Source: JAEYZS01 sp964469265
GTDB taxonomy: Bacteria; Bdellovibrionota; Bdellovibrionia; Bdellovibrionales; JAEYZS01
NCBI GenBank assembly: GCA_964469265.1
Contig: CAYXYF010000012.1
Location: 5,299 to 69,298 of the forward strand
DNA length: 64,000 nucleotides
Direction of reading: 5' to 3'
The notes under the pieces are model-generated. The model was not told where the DNA came from. It saw only the letters and a program-made list of their open reading frames with translations, and searched no databases. Both the position numbers and the translations under genes were made by a program. Shown in pieces: positions 44,593 to 54,400 of the stretch (within the stretch, counting starts at the first letter, position 1; the number at the start of each line of letters is the position of its first letter).

Positions 44593-44748
44593 ATCAATAA
44601 CCTAAACAAATTTAGACTTTTTGAATAGGGAAAGGGTGAGGGGCCAAGAATTTGCAACGACGCATTACATTTAAAGGGCTTAGTCATTGTAAATGACCTC
44701 ATTAGTGGTAATAAAAAGCCATTCAGAAAAATCTTAGGAAATTAGTAG

Positions 44749-46170
44749 ATGAAAAGACTCGAACGGTTGGCTGACTATATTTTCAGGTTCCTGTGCTCAC
44801 TGAAACTTGCTGTAATTGTAATCATCGCACTTGGAACCATTTCCGCTGTGGGGACAATCGTTGAATCCAAGTACGACATGCTCACAGCACAACAACTTAT
44901 ATATCATTCCCCTTATATGTATTTCACCATGGTCCTTCTTTGCATCAATCTGATTGCTGTGGCTGTAGATCGTTTACCGTGGAAGAAGCGCCACGTGGGC
45001 TTTGTCATGGCTCATGCAGGGATTATCATTTTGATTTTGGGTTCCTATGTCACGCGAAAGCTGGGCGTGGATGGTTCTATTTCAATGAATATCGGAGAAA
45101 CGTCTCGTAGCATTGCCATCACTGAAACAGATCTCATCGTTTATCGATTACAGGACATGCAAAATTCTGAAAAAATTTTTGAACAAGATGTGAACTTCTT
45201 AGTCCGAAGCCCTAAGAGGCGACCACTGCAAGTCGTGTTTGGTGAAGGTGAGAAGGATCAATTAGAAATCGTAGATTATATGCCTTATGCAAAGAAGGAC
45301 TTTGCGATTCGCGAGTCTGACAAAGTGACAGACGGCCCTGCAGTCCGGTTCCAATTGCAAAACCCGATGATCAATATGATGGAATGGATCGTTCAAAGTG
45401 GAACTCAGCCTGCGAAGTTAGATCTGGGTCCAGCACAAGTGGTTCTTTCAAAATCCGACTATGAAACTCTGGGCGGAAAAAATGAAATTGCTTTGATCCC
45501 AACGAAAACAAGGGACGTCTTCCGATATAAAATTTTTGATAAGGCAGGTAAGGTTGTTAAATCTGGCACAGTTCCTGTCGGCGGCGTTTTAGAGACAGGA
45601 TGGATGGGGCTCACTCTTCGAGTCATTCAGGCTTATCCAAAAGCGCGAGTAGAATATACTTATACGAGGCTCGATTATCCGAACCCAACAAGTACGTCAG
45701 CGGCGTTGGTCAAATTCAACGGAAACGACCATTGGCTCGGGAAAAACAGTGCAATTCAGCTTTTCACCGACGATAGTGTTTACTTTGTAACTTACGGAAA
45801 TAAAAGAATCGACATGGGCTTTAATATGACGCTGGAAAAGTTTATCGTCGATCGCTACGAAGGAACCAACATGGCCAAGGGATATAAGAGCTTAGTTTAT
45901 GTCCCAGAGCTTGGGCGGCGTGAGATTTATATGAATGAGCCCCTAAAACATAACGGTTATACTTTCTATCAGTCTAGCTTTGAAGAAAACAAGCTGGGTG
46001 ATCCTGTAGCATCTATTCTTTCAGTGAATTATGATCCAGGCCGTTGGATTAAGTATTTGGGCTCTTTGCTTATTATTTTGGGATCAATAATGTTGTTTTA
46101 TTTTAGAAAATTTGGAATTCAACCCAAGGACGATTCGAAATTTTTGAAGTTAGACGAGGATAAAAAATGA
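44749..46170 (+). CDS. ccsB: cytochrome c biogenesis protein ResB/CcsB
   Basis: 473 residues. Membrane spans near 15-35, 55-75, 85-100 and 430-450, with a large periplasmic domain between the third and fourth. ResB motifs include FLCSLKLAVIVIIALGTISA, HVGFVMAHAGIIILILGSY, and EPLKHNGYTFYQSSFEE. With CcsA it forms the system II haem lyase that attaches haem to CxxCH motifs outside the membrane. It overlaps ccsA by 4 bases. The act operon with its c-type haem subunits lies 3 kb downstream. Confidence 0.92.
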   Translation: MKRLERLADYIFRFLCSLKLAVIVIIALGTISAVGTIVESKYDMLTAQQLIYHSPYMYFTMVLLCINLIAVAVDRLPWKKRHVGFVMAHAGIIILILGSYVTRKLGVDGSISMNIGETSRSIAITETDLIVYRLQDMQNSEKIFEQDVNFLVRSPKRRPLQVVFGEGEKDQLEIVDYMPYAKKDFAIRESDKVTDGPAVRFQLQNPMINMMEWIVQSGTQPAKLDLGPAQVVLSKSDYETLGGKNEIALIPTKTRDVFRYKIFDKAGKVVKSGTVPVGGVLETGWMGLTLRVIQAYPKARVEYTYTRLDYPNPTSTSAALVKFNGNDHWLGKNSAIQLFTDDSVYFVTYGNKRIDMGFNMTLEKFIVDRYEGTNMAKGYKSLVYVPELGRREIYMNEPLKHNGYTFYQSSFEENKLGDPVASILSVNYDPGRWIKYLGSLLIILGSIMLFYFRKFGIQPKDDSKFLKLDEDKK

Positions 46171-47795
46171 ATGTCATAAGATGGTTAAAGATTTTTTTCG
46201 TAGTGCTGTGTATTGCTAACCCGCTTTATGCGGCTTCAATTGAATCGGTGTTCAGAACCATTCCAGTTCAAGATTCAGGGCGCGTAAAACCTTTTGATAC
46301 CTTTGCGCGAGAATCGCTACACCTTATTTACGGAAAAAAGGAATACAAAACCAAACAAGGAAACTGGGAGCCAGCAGTTCAAGTGGTGTTCACTTGGATG
46401 ATTATGCCGCAACACTGGGACGACATAGAGTTTGTGCGCATTGATCAAAAAGATATCAAAGAACAACTTAAACTCGATGTTAATAAAAAACACTTTTCTC
46501 CAAACGATCTGCTTTCCCGAGAGCAGCTGCAAGTTCTTTTTGGAGAGCTAAAAGCACAGCGAGAAGCTAAGGCCAAGCTCAATACATTCTTCCAAGCGGT
46601 TGAGCGGCTTGAAACTCAGCTCACAATCTTTAAAGCCATGGGGCAGGGCTATCTGCCAGGTTTTATTCCGCAACAAGATGACGATACCTGGTTACCTTTA
46701 AAAGATTTTCCAGAGGATTACGCCAACTTGTTTTTGAGAATCACAAGAGGCTTTGCAACGGCACTTGCAGATGATGGAAGTGCTTCGGAACTTCAAGAGG
46801 CGGTTCAGCTCTTTAACGAAAAGGCCAAAGCTGAAAACTTAGCACGGTATCCTTCAAAGCAAAAAATCAATCTTGAGGTTCAGTACAACCAACTTCATCC
46901 GTTTCAGTGGTCGTGGATACTGTATCTTGTTTCGTCATTATTTTTTATGTTCTACTTTATCGCAAAGAAGAATTGGTTCTACAAACTTTCAGTCATAACA
47001 ACGGTTCTTGCGTTTTTAATTCATACCTATGGCTTTATCCTTCGGATCTTTATTATGGAGCGGCCACCTGTTACCAACATGTATGAAACCGTCATATGGG
47101 TTCCGTGGGGTGCAGTGCTATTTGCATTGATCTTCATAAAGTTCAACGGAAATAAGTTCTTCTTAATTGCAGCAAACATTGTTGCAGCGGTTTGTTTAAT
47201 CCTTGCTGATATGGCACCAGTCATTTTGGACGCAAGCTTACAACCACTTCAGCCCGTTTTAAGAAGTAACCTGTGGTTAACCGTTCACGTTTTAACGATT
47301 ACAATCAGCTATGGCGCATATTTCTTAGCGTTTATTTTAGGGGATATTGCGCTGACGTTCTATCTTATCAACGAGAAAAAGTATTCGTCGCAAATTGCAG
47401 CTCTAAGAGATGCCATCTACCGAAGTATTCAAATCGGTACGGTTCTTTTGGGTGCGGGTACTATCTTAGGTGGTGTCTGGGCAGATTATTCTTGGGGCCG
47501 ATTCTGGGGATGGGATCCTAAGGAAACCTGGGCGTTGATTGCATTCTTGGGTTACATCGCAATTCTTCATGGCAGACTTGCAGGTTGGATTAAACCCTTT
47601 GGGTTTGTTCTTTGGTCGGTTCTATCCTTTGCCCTTGTGGTGATGGCTTGGTACGGAGTGAACTTTGTACTGGGTGCGGGCCTACATTCCTATGGCTTTG
47701 GCGGTGGGGGATTGCCATTTGTTTCTGCAGTGATGGGCGCCCATGTTCTTTATGCCGTCACTGTTTGGTATGTGCGCCTAATTCGGCGTAAATAA
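46167..47795 (+). CDS. ccsA: cytochrome c biogenesis protein CcsA/ResC with N-terminal extension
   Basis: 542 residues. After a signal-anchor there is a periplasmic N-terminal region of about 230 residues (RVKPFDTFARESLHLIYG), then eight membrane spans. The haem-handling tryptophan-rich WWD-type motif is WGRFWGWDPKETWALIAF, flanked by histidines (HVLTITISYGAY; HSYGFGGGG). The N-terminal extension is seen in CcsA of epsilon/delta-type system II proteins. It works with CcsB. Confidence 0.94.
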   Translation: MNVIRWLKIFFVVLCIANPLYAASIESVFRTIPVQDSGRVKPFDTFARESLHLIYGKKEYKTKQGNWEPAVQVVFTWMIMPQHWDDIEFVRIDQKDIKEQLKLDVNKKHFSPNDLLSREQLQVLFGELKAQREAKAKLNTFFQAVERLETQLTIFKAMGQGYLPGFIPQQDDDTWLPLKDFPEDYANLFLRITRGFATALADDGSASELQEAVQLFNEKAKAENLARYPSKQKINLEVQYNQLHPFQWSWILYLVSSLFFMFYFIAKKNWFYKLSVITTVLAFLIHTYGFILRIFIMERPPVTNMYETVIWVPWGAVLFALIFIKFNGNKFFLIAANIVAAVCLILADMAPVILDASLQPLQPVLRSNLWLTVHVLTITISYGAYFLAFILGDIALTFYLINEKKYSSQIAALRDAIYRSIQIGTVLLGAGTILGGVWADYSWGRFWGWDPKETWALIAFLGYIAILHGRLAGWIKPFGFVLWSVLSFALVVMAWYGVNFVLGAGLHSYGFGGGGLPFVSAVMGAHVLYAVTVWYVRLIRRK

Positions 47796-47819
47796 GTGGC
47801 CGTTGCGCACTTAAAATCA

Positions 47820-47893
47820 TAGAAAAGTTTCAAATCTGACTTTTCTAATGCCCTGCTATGAAGGGGTCTGTTAGCTTACCCCTTCATTCTTTC
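47820..47893 (+). terminator. two consecutive hairpins ending the ccsBA transcript
   Basis: First stem TAGAAAAGT/ACTTTTCTA (47820-47847), 10-base loop. Second stem GAAGGGGT/ACCCCTTC (47860-47885), 10-base loop, followed by the T-rich ATTCTTTC. Together they separate ccsA from the next gene. Confidence 0.6.
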
Positions 47894-47910
47894 AATTTAG
47901 AGGGTAGTTT

Positions 47911-48183
47911 ATGAAGTTCTTTCTAGGGATACTCGTTATTCTATTTATTGCATTAACAATGGGCTTTGCGGATTTGGCTTACGCGAATCGCTGTGGTGCT
48001 TTTTTGGATGCTCCAGAATACATTGGCTATTACGAAGAATCCTATGGCCATAGAGAAAACGGCCCCTTCAATCATGAAAGATCTGGCTACTATCTAGAAA
48101 ATCAAAGAGGCGAACGCTACGAGGAATTCTACGAATACGAATCACGCCCCCAAGACGAATTCTCCTACAACGACATGTTCTAA
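47911..48183 (+). CDS. small exported Tyr/Glu-rich protein
   Basis: 90 residues. Sec signal peptide (1-26, ends LAYA) then a 64-residue mature part with one cysteine and many Tyr, Glu, Arg and Asn residues (YIGYYEESYGHREN, YYLENQRGERYEEFYEYE). No known domain. ATG has GAGGG 7 bases upstream, and a hairpin terminator begins at the stop codon, so this is a self-contained gene. The composition suggests a disordered or cell-wall-associated peptide; function unknown. Confidence 0.65.
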   Translation: MKFFLGILVILFIALTMGFADLAYANRCGAFLDAPEYIGYYEESYGHRENGPFNHERSGYYLENQRGERYEEFYEYESRPQDEFSYNDMF

Positions 48184-48202
48184 AGGTACGCCGTACCTTT
48201 TT
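48182..48202 (+). terminator. palindromic terminator AAAGGTAC-GCC-GTACCTTT after the 90-residue gene
   Basis: Stem of 8 bp with a 3-base loop followed by a short T-run; it overlaps the TAA stop. The GGTACG-CC core resembles the terminal repeat of RAYT element 1, which also begins at stop codons. Confidence 0.6.
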
Positions 48203-48233
48203 GTCTAGCAGCGCGGCGTTGTTGCATCGTGCT

Positions 48234-48659
48234 CTAGTATGGCAGTTCAACCGACAGCTCTGATTTTGTGCCTCTGAGTACGACTGTGGCTTTTCGGAAT
48301 TTTTTGGATTTTAGGCCAAGGGATTCTAGAGAATATTCTGCGTGCGTGAACGAGTCGCCTTGGCACTTTCCGCTTGTGGAAAGTTGGACGTCGGCAAAGC
48401 ATTTATATGGGAAGAATAGGTCGGTGCAGCCGCGGATTCGCATACTGAGCTGGTTGCCTTCGCATTTACCGCCATTGTGCCGAACCACTACAAGGATACT
48501 ATCTGTTTCAGCTTTATACTTGGCGCCCACGACTTCTGCAGCTTCATAGTTTGCTTGCGAAAAGCCGATCGTAAAAATCACCAATACGATACCAGCGACG
48601 ATGCCAGTTAAAACTCCGCCAATAATTTCTAATATGGATTCCAGTTGCTCTCTTGCCAT
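48234..48659 (-). CDS. hypothetical single-span membrane protein
   Basis: 141 residues. One membrane span (about 12-33, GGVLTGIVAGIVLVIFTIGF), then a periplasmic domain with four cysteines (KCEG, RGCTD, YKCF, KCQG) that probably pair as disulphides. No family recognised. ATG start; it stands convergent to the 47911 gene and separate from the ABC-F gene. Confidence 0.65.
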   Translation of the reverse strand: MAREQLESILEIIGGVLTGIVAGIVLVIFTIGFSQANYEAAEVVGAKYKAETDSILVVVRHNGGKCEGNQLSMRIRGCTDLFFPYKCFADVQLSTSGKCQGDSFTHAEYSLESLGLKSKKFRKATVVLRGTKSELSVELPY

Positions 48660-48819
48660 AAACGTACACCTTTTGCAGTGTTGATTTTCTATACAGGTTG
48701 ACGAATTAGGAACCCTGATCGGGCCTAAAGAAACTGTCGACCTATTTCATGCCTACTAACTGCGAATAGAGTGCCAAGGATTATAAAGTAGCTTCTCTCG
48801 CGCGAGGGTGGGCGTATTT

Positions 48820-50628
48820 TTAACTGAGTCTTTCCCATAACGAATAGAGACGGTCGATTTCTGCTTGTGCATCCGCGATTTGTTTGGAGATTTCAACGAG
48901 TTTTTTTGGATCGTTCAGATTTTCGGGTTTTTCGTATTCTTTGGTGAGTTTTGCGAATTCGGCTTCAGCTTTTTGAATGTTCTCTTCCATGTGATCTAGC
49001 GCGTACTGGTCTTTGTAGCTAAGCTTTTTTGGCTTCGTGACTTCTGCTTTGGCGGTGGATTTTGCTGCTGATGCCTGCTTTGCATTTTGCTTCTTTTGCT
49101 CTTCATACCAGATTTCCCATTGGGCAAGACCGACCATCGGAATGACGGTTTTGTTTCCGTCTTCGTCATTACCAAAAGCCAAAAACGAGTTACAAGCTTG
49201 GTCTAAGAAGTATCTATCGTGGCTTACTAAAATTATCGCGCCGTTGAATTCTTCTAAAATATCCTGCAAAACGTCGAGAGTTGAAATATCAAGATCGTTC
49301 GTTGGCTCATCCAAAATCAAAACGTTAGCTTTTTTCAAAAACAATTTAGCAAGTAAGAGCCGGCTTTGTTCGCCGCCAGAGAGTTTACGAACAGGCATTT
49401 CCATTTGTTCGTAGGTGAACATGAAGCGATTGAGATAGCTTCGGGCATGCATCATTCCTTCGCCATACGGAACGTAATCACCATCGGGGCATACAGTTTT
49501 GAAAACGCTTTTATCTTGGTCCAAACTCTCGCGGTTCTGCTCAAAATAAATAACCTGTAATTTGTCTGCATGAAAGACTTCGCCAGTGTCAGGCTTTTCT
49601 TGCCCAGTCAGTAAACGAATCAAAGTCGACTTGCCGCTGCCGTTTTTTCCGATAAGACCAATGCGGCTTTTCGGAGTGAGAAGTAAATCCATCTTAGGGA
49701 TAACAACTTTCTTACCGTAACTTTTAGAAATTTCCTTGGCTTCAATGAGCTTTTTAGGATTCTTACCCAGCCCATGAAGCTGCATATCGACTTTTTGTTT
49801 CTGATTTCGGGCACTGAGTTCACTGACATGGTCTTTTAGTTCATGGGTGGCATCAATGCGCGCTTGCTGCTTAGTGAGTCTTGCTTGGGGGCCGCGGCTT
49901 AACCATTCTAGCTCGCGCCTTAAGGTGTTTTTGAGCTTAGTCTCTTGGCGCTCTTGTGCCGCAATTAAATTTTCACGAAGTTCTAAGTACTTTGTGTAAC
50001 CTCCATCCACCTTTAAGAGTCCATCTGGATGTCTTTTATCGAGTTCAAAAATTTTATTGGAAACCTTTTGAAGAAAAACACGATCGTGAGTAATCGTGAT
50101 CGTCGCAAAATTACTTTTTGCCAAAAGTTCTTCTAGCCACATGATGCTTTCGATATCTAAGTGGTTTGTGGGTTCATCCAACAAAAAAAGATCTGGTTGC
50201 TTAACAAGTTCGCGTGCAAGTGCCACTCTTTTTTTCCAACCGCCTGAAAGGTCATCAATCAAGGACTCACTTGACACTTCGCCTTCTAAAAGAGAGAGCC
50301 TCGACATGATCTCTTGAGCGCGTGAAATTTCTTCCCAGTCAAAGGGATCACTCACTCCTTCAAGCACGGTCTGTTGGACTGTTAGCCCACTTTGAAATGT
50401 TGGTGTTTGCTCTAAATATCCAATTTTTAATCCGCGTTGGATGGAGAGGGTTCCAGCATCGAGCTCTGATAATCCTGCCAAAATCTTGAGCAAAGTTGAT
50501 TTGCCTGCGCCGTTAGGGCCAATTAAACCAATGCGTTCTCCGCTTTCGATCGAAAACGTCAGCCCGTCAAAGAGGACTCGAGAGGCAAAGGTTTTTGTCA
50601 GTTTGTGCGCGTTTAAAAGTATGGCCAT
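48820..50628 (-). CDS. uup: ABC-F family ATPase, Uup type
   Basis: 602 residues from ATG 50626-50628 (MAILLNAHKLTKTF), a better family start than the frame opening at 50649. Two ABC domains: first P-loop GPNGAGKST with LSGGWKKR, second GKNGSGKST with LSGGEQSR, each with a Walker B ending DEPTN(H/D)LD. A charged C-terminal coiled coil (about 520-602, MEENIQKAEAEFAKLTKEYEK) is typical of Uup. There are no membrane domains, so it is a ribosome- or DNA-junction-associated factor rather than a transporter. Confidence 0.93.
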   Translation of the reverse strand: MAILLNAHKLTKTFASRVLFDGLTFSIESGERIGLIGPNGAGKSTLLKILAGLSELDAGTLSIQRGLKIGYLEQTPTFQSGLTVQQTVLEGVSDPFDWEEISRAQEIMSRLSLLEGEVSSESLIDDLSGGWKKRVALARELVKQPDLFLLDEPTNHLDIESIMWLEELLAKSNFATITITHDRVFLQKVSNKIFELDKRHPDGLLKVDGGYTKYLELRENLIAAQERQETKLKNTLRRELEWLSRGPQARLTKQQARIDATHELKDHVSELSARNQKQKVDMQLHGLGKNPKKLIEAKEISKSYGKKVVIPKMDLLLTPKSRIGLIGKNGSGKSTLIRLLTGQEKPDTGEVFHADKLQVIYFEQNRESLDQDKSVFKTVCPDGDYVPYGEGMMHARSYLNRFMFTYEQMEMPVRKLSGGEQSRLLLAKLFLKKANVLILDEPTNDLDISTLDVLQDILEEFNGAIILVSHDRYFLDQACNSFLAFGNDEDGNKTVIPMVGLAQWEIWYEEQKKQNAKQASAAKSTAKAEVTKPKKLSYKDQYALDHMEENIQKAEAEFAKLTKEYEKPENLNDPKKLVEISKQIADAQAEIDRLYSLWERLS

Positions 50629-50893
50629 AGTGAAAGACCATAACAACATCCGTAATAACGCACAACCGAAACAAGCAGTTGTATCGCGATGGATGGGCTC
50701 GGGTGCCTAGTTACTGTGCACGTCAAGAATCGGAGTTTATCAAAAAATTATAAGAAGTTAGAAAAACTCATGGACATCCTTCTCAATTCGTTGTCATTTA
50801 TAAAGGATACAAAGCGCAAGTGAGAACAACCTCATACCTACAAGGTATCGGGGTCGATTTTCGTCTGCGCTATTGTGCTTTTTAAAAAAAAGA

Positions 50894-50922
50894 ATCAGCG
50901 AAGGATCAGCGAAAGGATCAGC
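50894..50922 (+). repeat. three short tandem ATCAGC units just before actA
   Basis: ATCAGCGAA at 50894, ATCAGCGAA at 50905 and ATCAGC at 50917, spaced 11-12 bases, with purine-rich GAAGGA/GAAAGGA between them. The last unit leads into the actA GTG start, so the tract holds its ribosome binding site in repeated form. Confidence 0.6.
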
Positions 50923-50924
50923 TT

Positions 50925-51464
50925 GTGAACAAGTCCATGTTGAAAAGTCCTATCTTTAAATTAGGGCTTACCGCTTTAGTGTTAGTCGTTGTTGGTGCTC
51001 AGGCCTACTTACTTAAAACGCCAACGGGTTACAATAACGGGTATATACCTGAACAACCTATCCCATTTGATCACACTCTCCATGCTGGCAAATACGAAAT
51101 CAGTTGCCAGTACTGTCACTCGAATGCGGATAAATCTCGTCATGCCACAGTTCCTGCACTGAACGTATGTATGAACTGTCACGCGAACGTGGCTACTGAT
51201 AAACCGTTAATCCAAAGATTGCGTGCATCTTACGATGCAGGTGAGAGCGTTCCATGGGTTAAGGTGAACATGCTTCCAGACTTCGTGAAGTTCAACCACC
51301 AAAGACACGTTGCCAAGGGCGTTCAATGCCAAACGTGTCACGGCCCAGTTGAGACTATGCAAACTTACTATCAAGAAAAAGCCCTCTCTATGGGATGGTG
51401 TATAGAGTGTCATAGAAAGCCAGAACATAATGCGAATATTAGCTGCGATACTTGCCATTACTAA
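50925..51464 (+). CDS. actA: alternative complex III pentahaem cytochrome c subunit ActA
   Basis: 179 residues. N-terminal membrane anchor (about 12-28), then five haem-binding CxxCH motifs (CQYCH, CMNCH, CQTCH, CIECH, CDTCH) with PFDHTLHAGKYEISCQYCH and FNHQRHV supplying distal His ligands. The pentahaem set is that of ActA, which passes electrons from the quinol-oxidising core towards cytochrome c. GTG start with AAAGGA 7 bases upstream. First gene of actABCDEF; haem attachment needs the CcsBA pair encoded upstream. Confidence 0.94.
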   Translation: MNKSMLKSPIFKLGLTALVLVVVGAQAYLLKTPTGYNNGYIPEQPIPFDHTLHAGKYEISCQYCHSNADKSRHATVPALNVCMNCHANVATDKPLIQRLRASYDAGESVPWVKVNMLPDFVKFNHQRHVAKGVQCQTCHGPVETMQTYYQEKALSMGWCIECHRKPEHNANISCDTCHY

Positions 51465-51482
51465 GCCGGAGAAAAAGACGAG

Positions 51483-54400
51483 ATGAAAAAAGATATTGTA
51501 AACAAAGAAGTTCAAGAACCAAAAACATATTGGAAAAGCTTGGATGAAAAATATCAAACAGACGAGTTTAAGAAAGTAGCCGAGCGCGAATTCATGTCAT
51601 CGCCTTTTGCAACAGAGGACGGGACAACAGAGGTTCAGAGAAGAGACTTCTTGAAGCTCATGGGTGCGAGCATCGCTTTGGCGAGTACGGCGTGTGTGAA
51701 GCGCCCCGTGGATTACATTGTTCCATATGCTGAGCATCCACCAGAAATTACTCCAGGGATTGCAAACTACTACGCATCTTCTTGGACACATCAAGGTGAA
51801 ACTTTTGGTTTAGTGGTTAAGACAAGAGAAGGTCGTCCAATTAAACTTGAAGGAAACCCAAAACATCCATTGAACAAAAATGGTCTTTCAGCCATTGCAC
51901 AATCACAAATCTTATCTCTTTATGACCCAGACAGACTGCAAGGACCGATGAAGAAAAACGCTGATGGTTCCTTCGGTAAGATCTCTTGGGATGATATGGA
52001 TGAAGAACTCGGCCCACAGCTTAAAGCCGGCTCAGTTGTTGTTTTGTCGTCGTCCCTGGCATCTCCAACGACAAACACTATAATCTCTGACTTCGTTGGT
52101 GGATTTAAAGGTCGTCATGTTGTTTGGGACTCTTTAGGAGCAGATGACGTAGCGGCTGGGCAGAAGGCATCCTACGGAAACAGCGTTGTTCCGAGATACC
52201 GTTTTGATCGCGCAGATATGATCGTCTCAATTGATGCAGACTTCTTAGGAACTTGGATTTCTCCAGTTGAATTTATGAAGCAATTCTCTTCTAAGAGAAA
52301 ACCTGGACCAGACATGAACAAGCTTGTTGTGTTTGAATCTATGCTTTCATTAACGGGTGCAAATGCTGACTCTCGCGTGATGATCTCTCCGTCCCAACAA
52401 GTTACGGTTGCGATGGCGCTTGTGAATGAGCTTGTCAATAAAATGAAAGTTTCAAGATACGCTAGCAATTCTCAAGTCGCAGAGGCTGCAAAGCAATTTG
52501 GTAACGTTGCAGGGGAGCTTGGGATCGAGCCTGAGCTGCTTTCTCAGATCGCAAAAGATCTTTGGGAAAATAGAGGCCGTTCACTTGTTGTTGCAGGTGG
52601 GATCACAACGAGAACTCTTCATTCATTAGATCTTCAAGTTGCAGTTAACTTCTTAAATACAATTCTTGAAAACGACGGAAAGACTGTTGATGGAACTTCA
52701 GTTCCAGTGGTCGGGATGAACGGTTCTTATGAAGCGATGAAGGCTCTTATTCAAGAGATGAATGAAGGAAAAATCTCAACACTTATCATTCACAAGTCAA
52801 ACCCAGTCTACAACCTTCCAAAGAACTCTGGGTTCCTTGAAGCTCTTAATAAAGTTAAAACTGTGATTTACACAGGGTCTCATCTTGATGAGACTGCAAT
52901 GCATTCGAATTACGTGGCACCAGACCATCACCACCTTGAAAACTGGGGTGACTCTGAGGTTCAGAGAGGTGTCTATGCAATTCAACAACCAACAATTCGC
53001 CCATTATACGATACAAGATCAATTGAGCTTTCAATGATTTCTTGGGCCTACCAACTTGATGCGGGTCCCGCTCGATTAAGAGATCCAGATAGCTGGTTAG
53101 AATATCTAAAAAATAACTGGAAAAACAATCTTCAAAGACAAGCGGGTATTTCTGGAAGCTTCGATGACTTCTGGTTAACCTTCTTAAAAGAGGGTGTTGT
53201 TGATACTTCGGTAAGAAGCGGCCGAAGAAACGCTGATAGCACGCCGAGGGCTTTCTTGGTGGGAGCGCTCTCTAAGATTAAAAAACCAACAGCATCGAAC
53301 TTAGAGCTTTCTTTATATTCTAAGGTTGGTCATTCCGACGGTAGCTTTGCTAATATTTCATGGCTGCAAGAGTTTCCTGACCCAATCACAAAGATTGTTT
53401 GGGACAACTACGTAAACGTTTCCCCTGAGTTTGCAAAGACACAGAAAATTAAAGAAGGCCAATTATTAGAGTTAGAAGTAGGTGGCAACACTTTACAACT
53501 TCCAGCTCATATCCAGCCTGGAATGCATTCGAAAACAGTTGCAGTTTCAGTTGGTTTTGGTCGAACTCATGCAGGATCGGTGGGAACAAACATTGGTCAA
53601 AACGCAATGATCTTAGCTGATTTTAAAGGTGATCAAGTGGTCTTCTCTGGTCAGCCAGTCCGACTAAAAGTTCTTTCAGGAAAAATTGAGCTTGCAAATT
53701 GCCAAGGTCATAACTCAATGGAAGGACGACAAATTGTTGTTCAAGCGACGCTTAAAGATTACCTCAAAGATCCAAGCGCTAATATTCACAGACATAAAGT
53801 CATGTCTTTATGGAAGCCATTTGAATACAAAGGCTACAAGTGGGCGATGGTCATCGACCAGAACGCGTGTACAGGTTGCAGTGCTTGTGTGATCGCATGT
53901 CAAAGTGAGAACAACGTGCCTGTTGTTGGTAAGCGATATATTATTGAAGGTCGTGAGATGCACTGGATCCGAATCGACCGTTACTACGCAGGTGATGAAT
54001 CAAATCCTGAAACAGTCTTCCAACCGATGTTGTGTCAGCACTGTGACCACGCTCCTTGTGAGACGGTATGTCCAGTTCTTGCGACAACTCACAGTGATGA
54101 AGGTTTAAACCAGATGACCTACAACAGATGTGTGGGAACAAGATACTGTGCGAACAACTGTCCGTACAAAGTTCGACGCTTTAACTGGTTTAACTATGCT
54201 GCTCCTCTTAAGAAACCACAGACCCTGGCATTAAATCCAGACGTCACAGTGAGAACGAGAGGGGTCATGGAAAAATGTACATTCTGTACTCAAAGAATCC
54301 ATGATGCGAAAAATATCGCTAAAAATGACAATAGAAAAGTTAACGACAATGACTTACAGACAGCATGCCAAGAGTCGTGCCCAACAAACGCGATTATCTT

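Noticed and set aside
44593..44748. Cobalamin riboswitch upstream of the adenosyltransferase gene
   Set aside because: The region is only 156 bases and shared with the divergent ccsB. I could not see B12-box-like sequence or a plausible fold, only a short CATTTA/TAAATG repeat.
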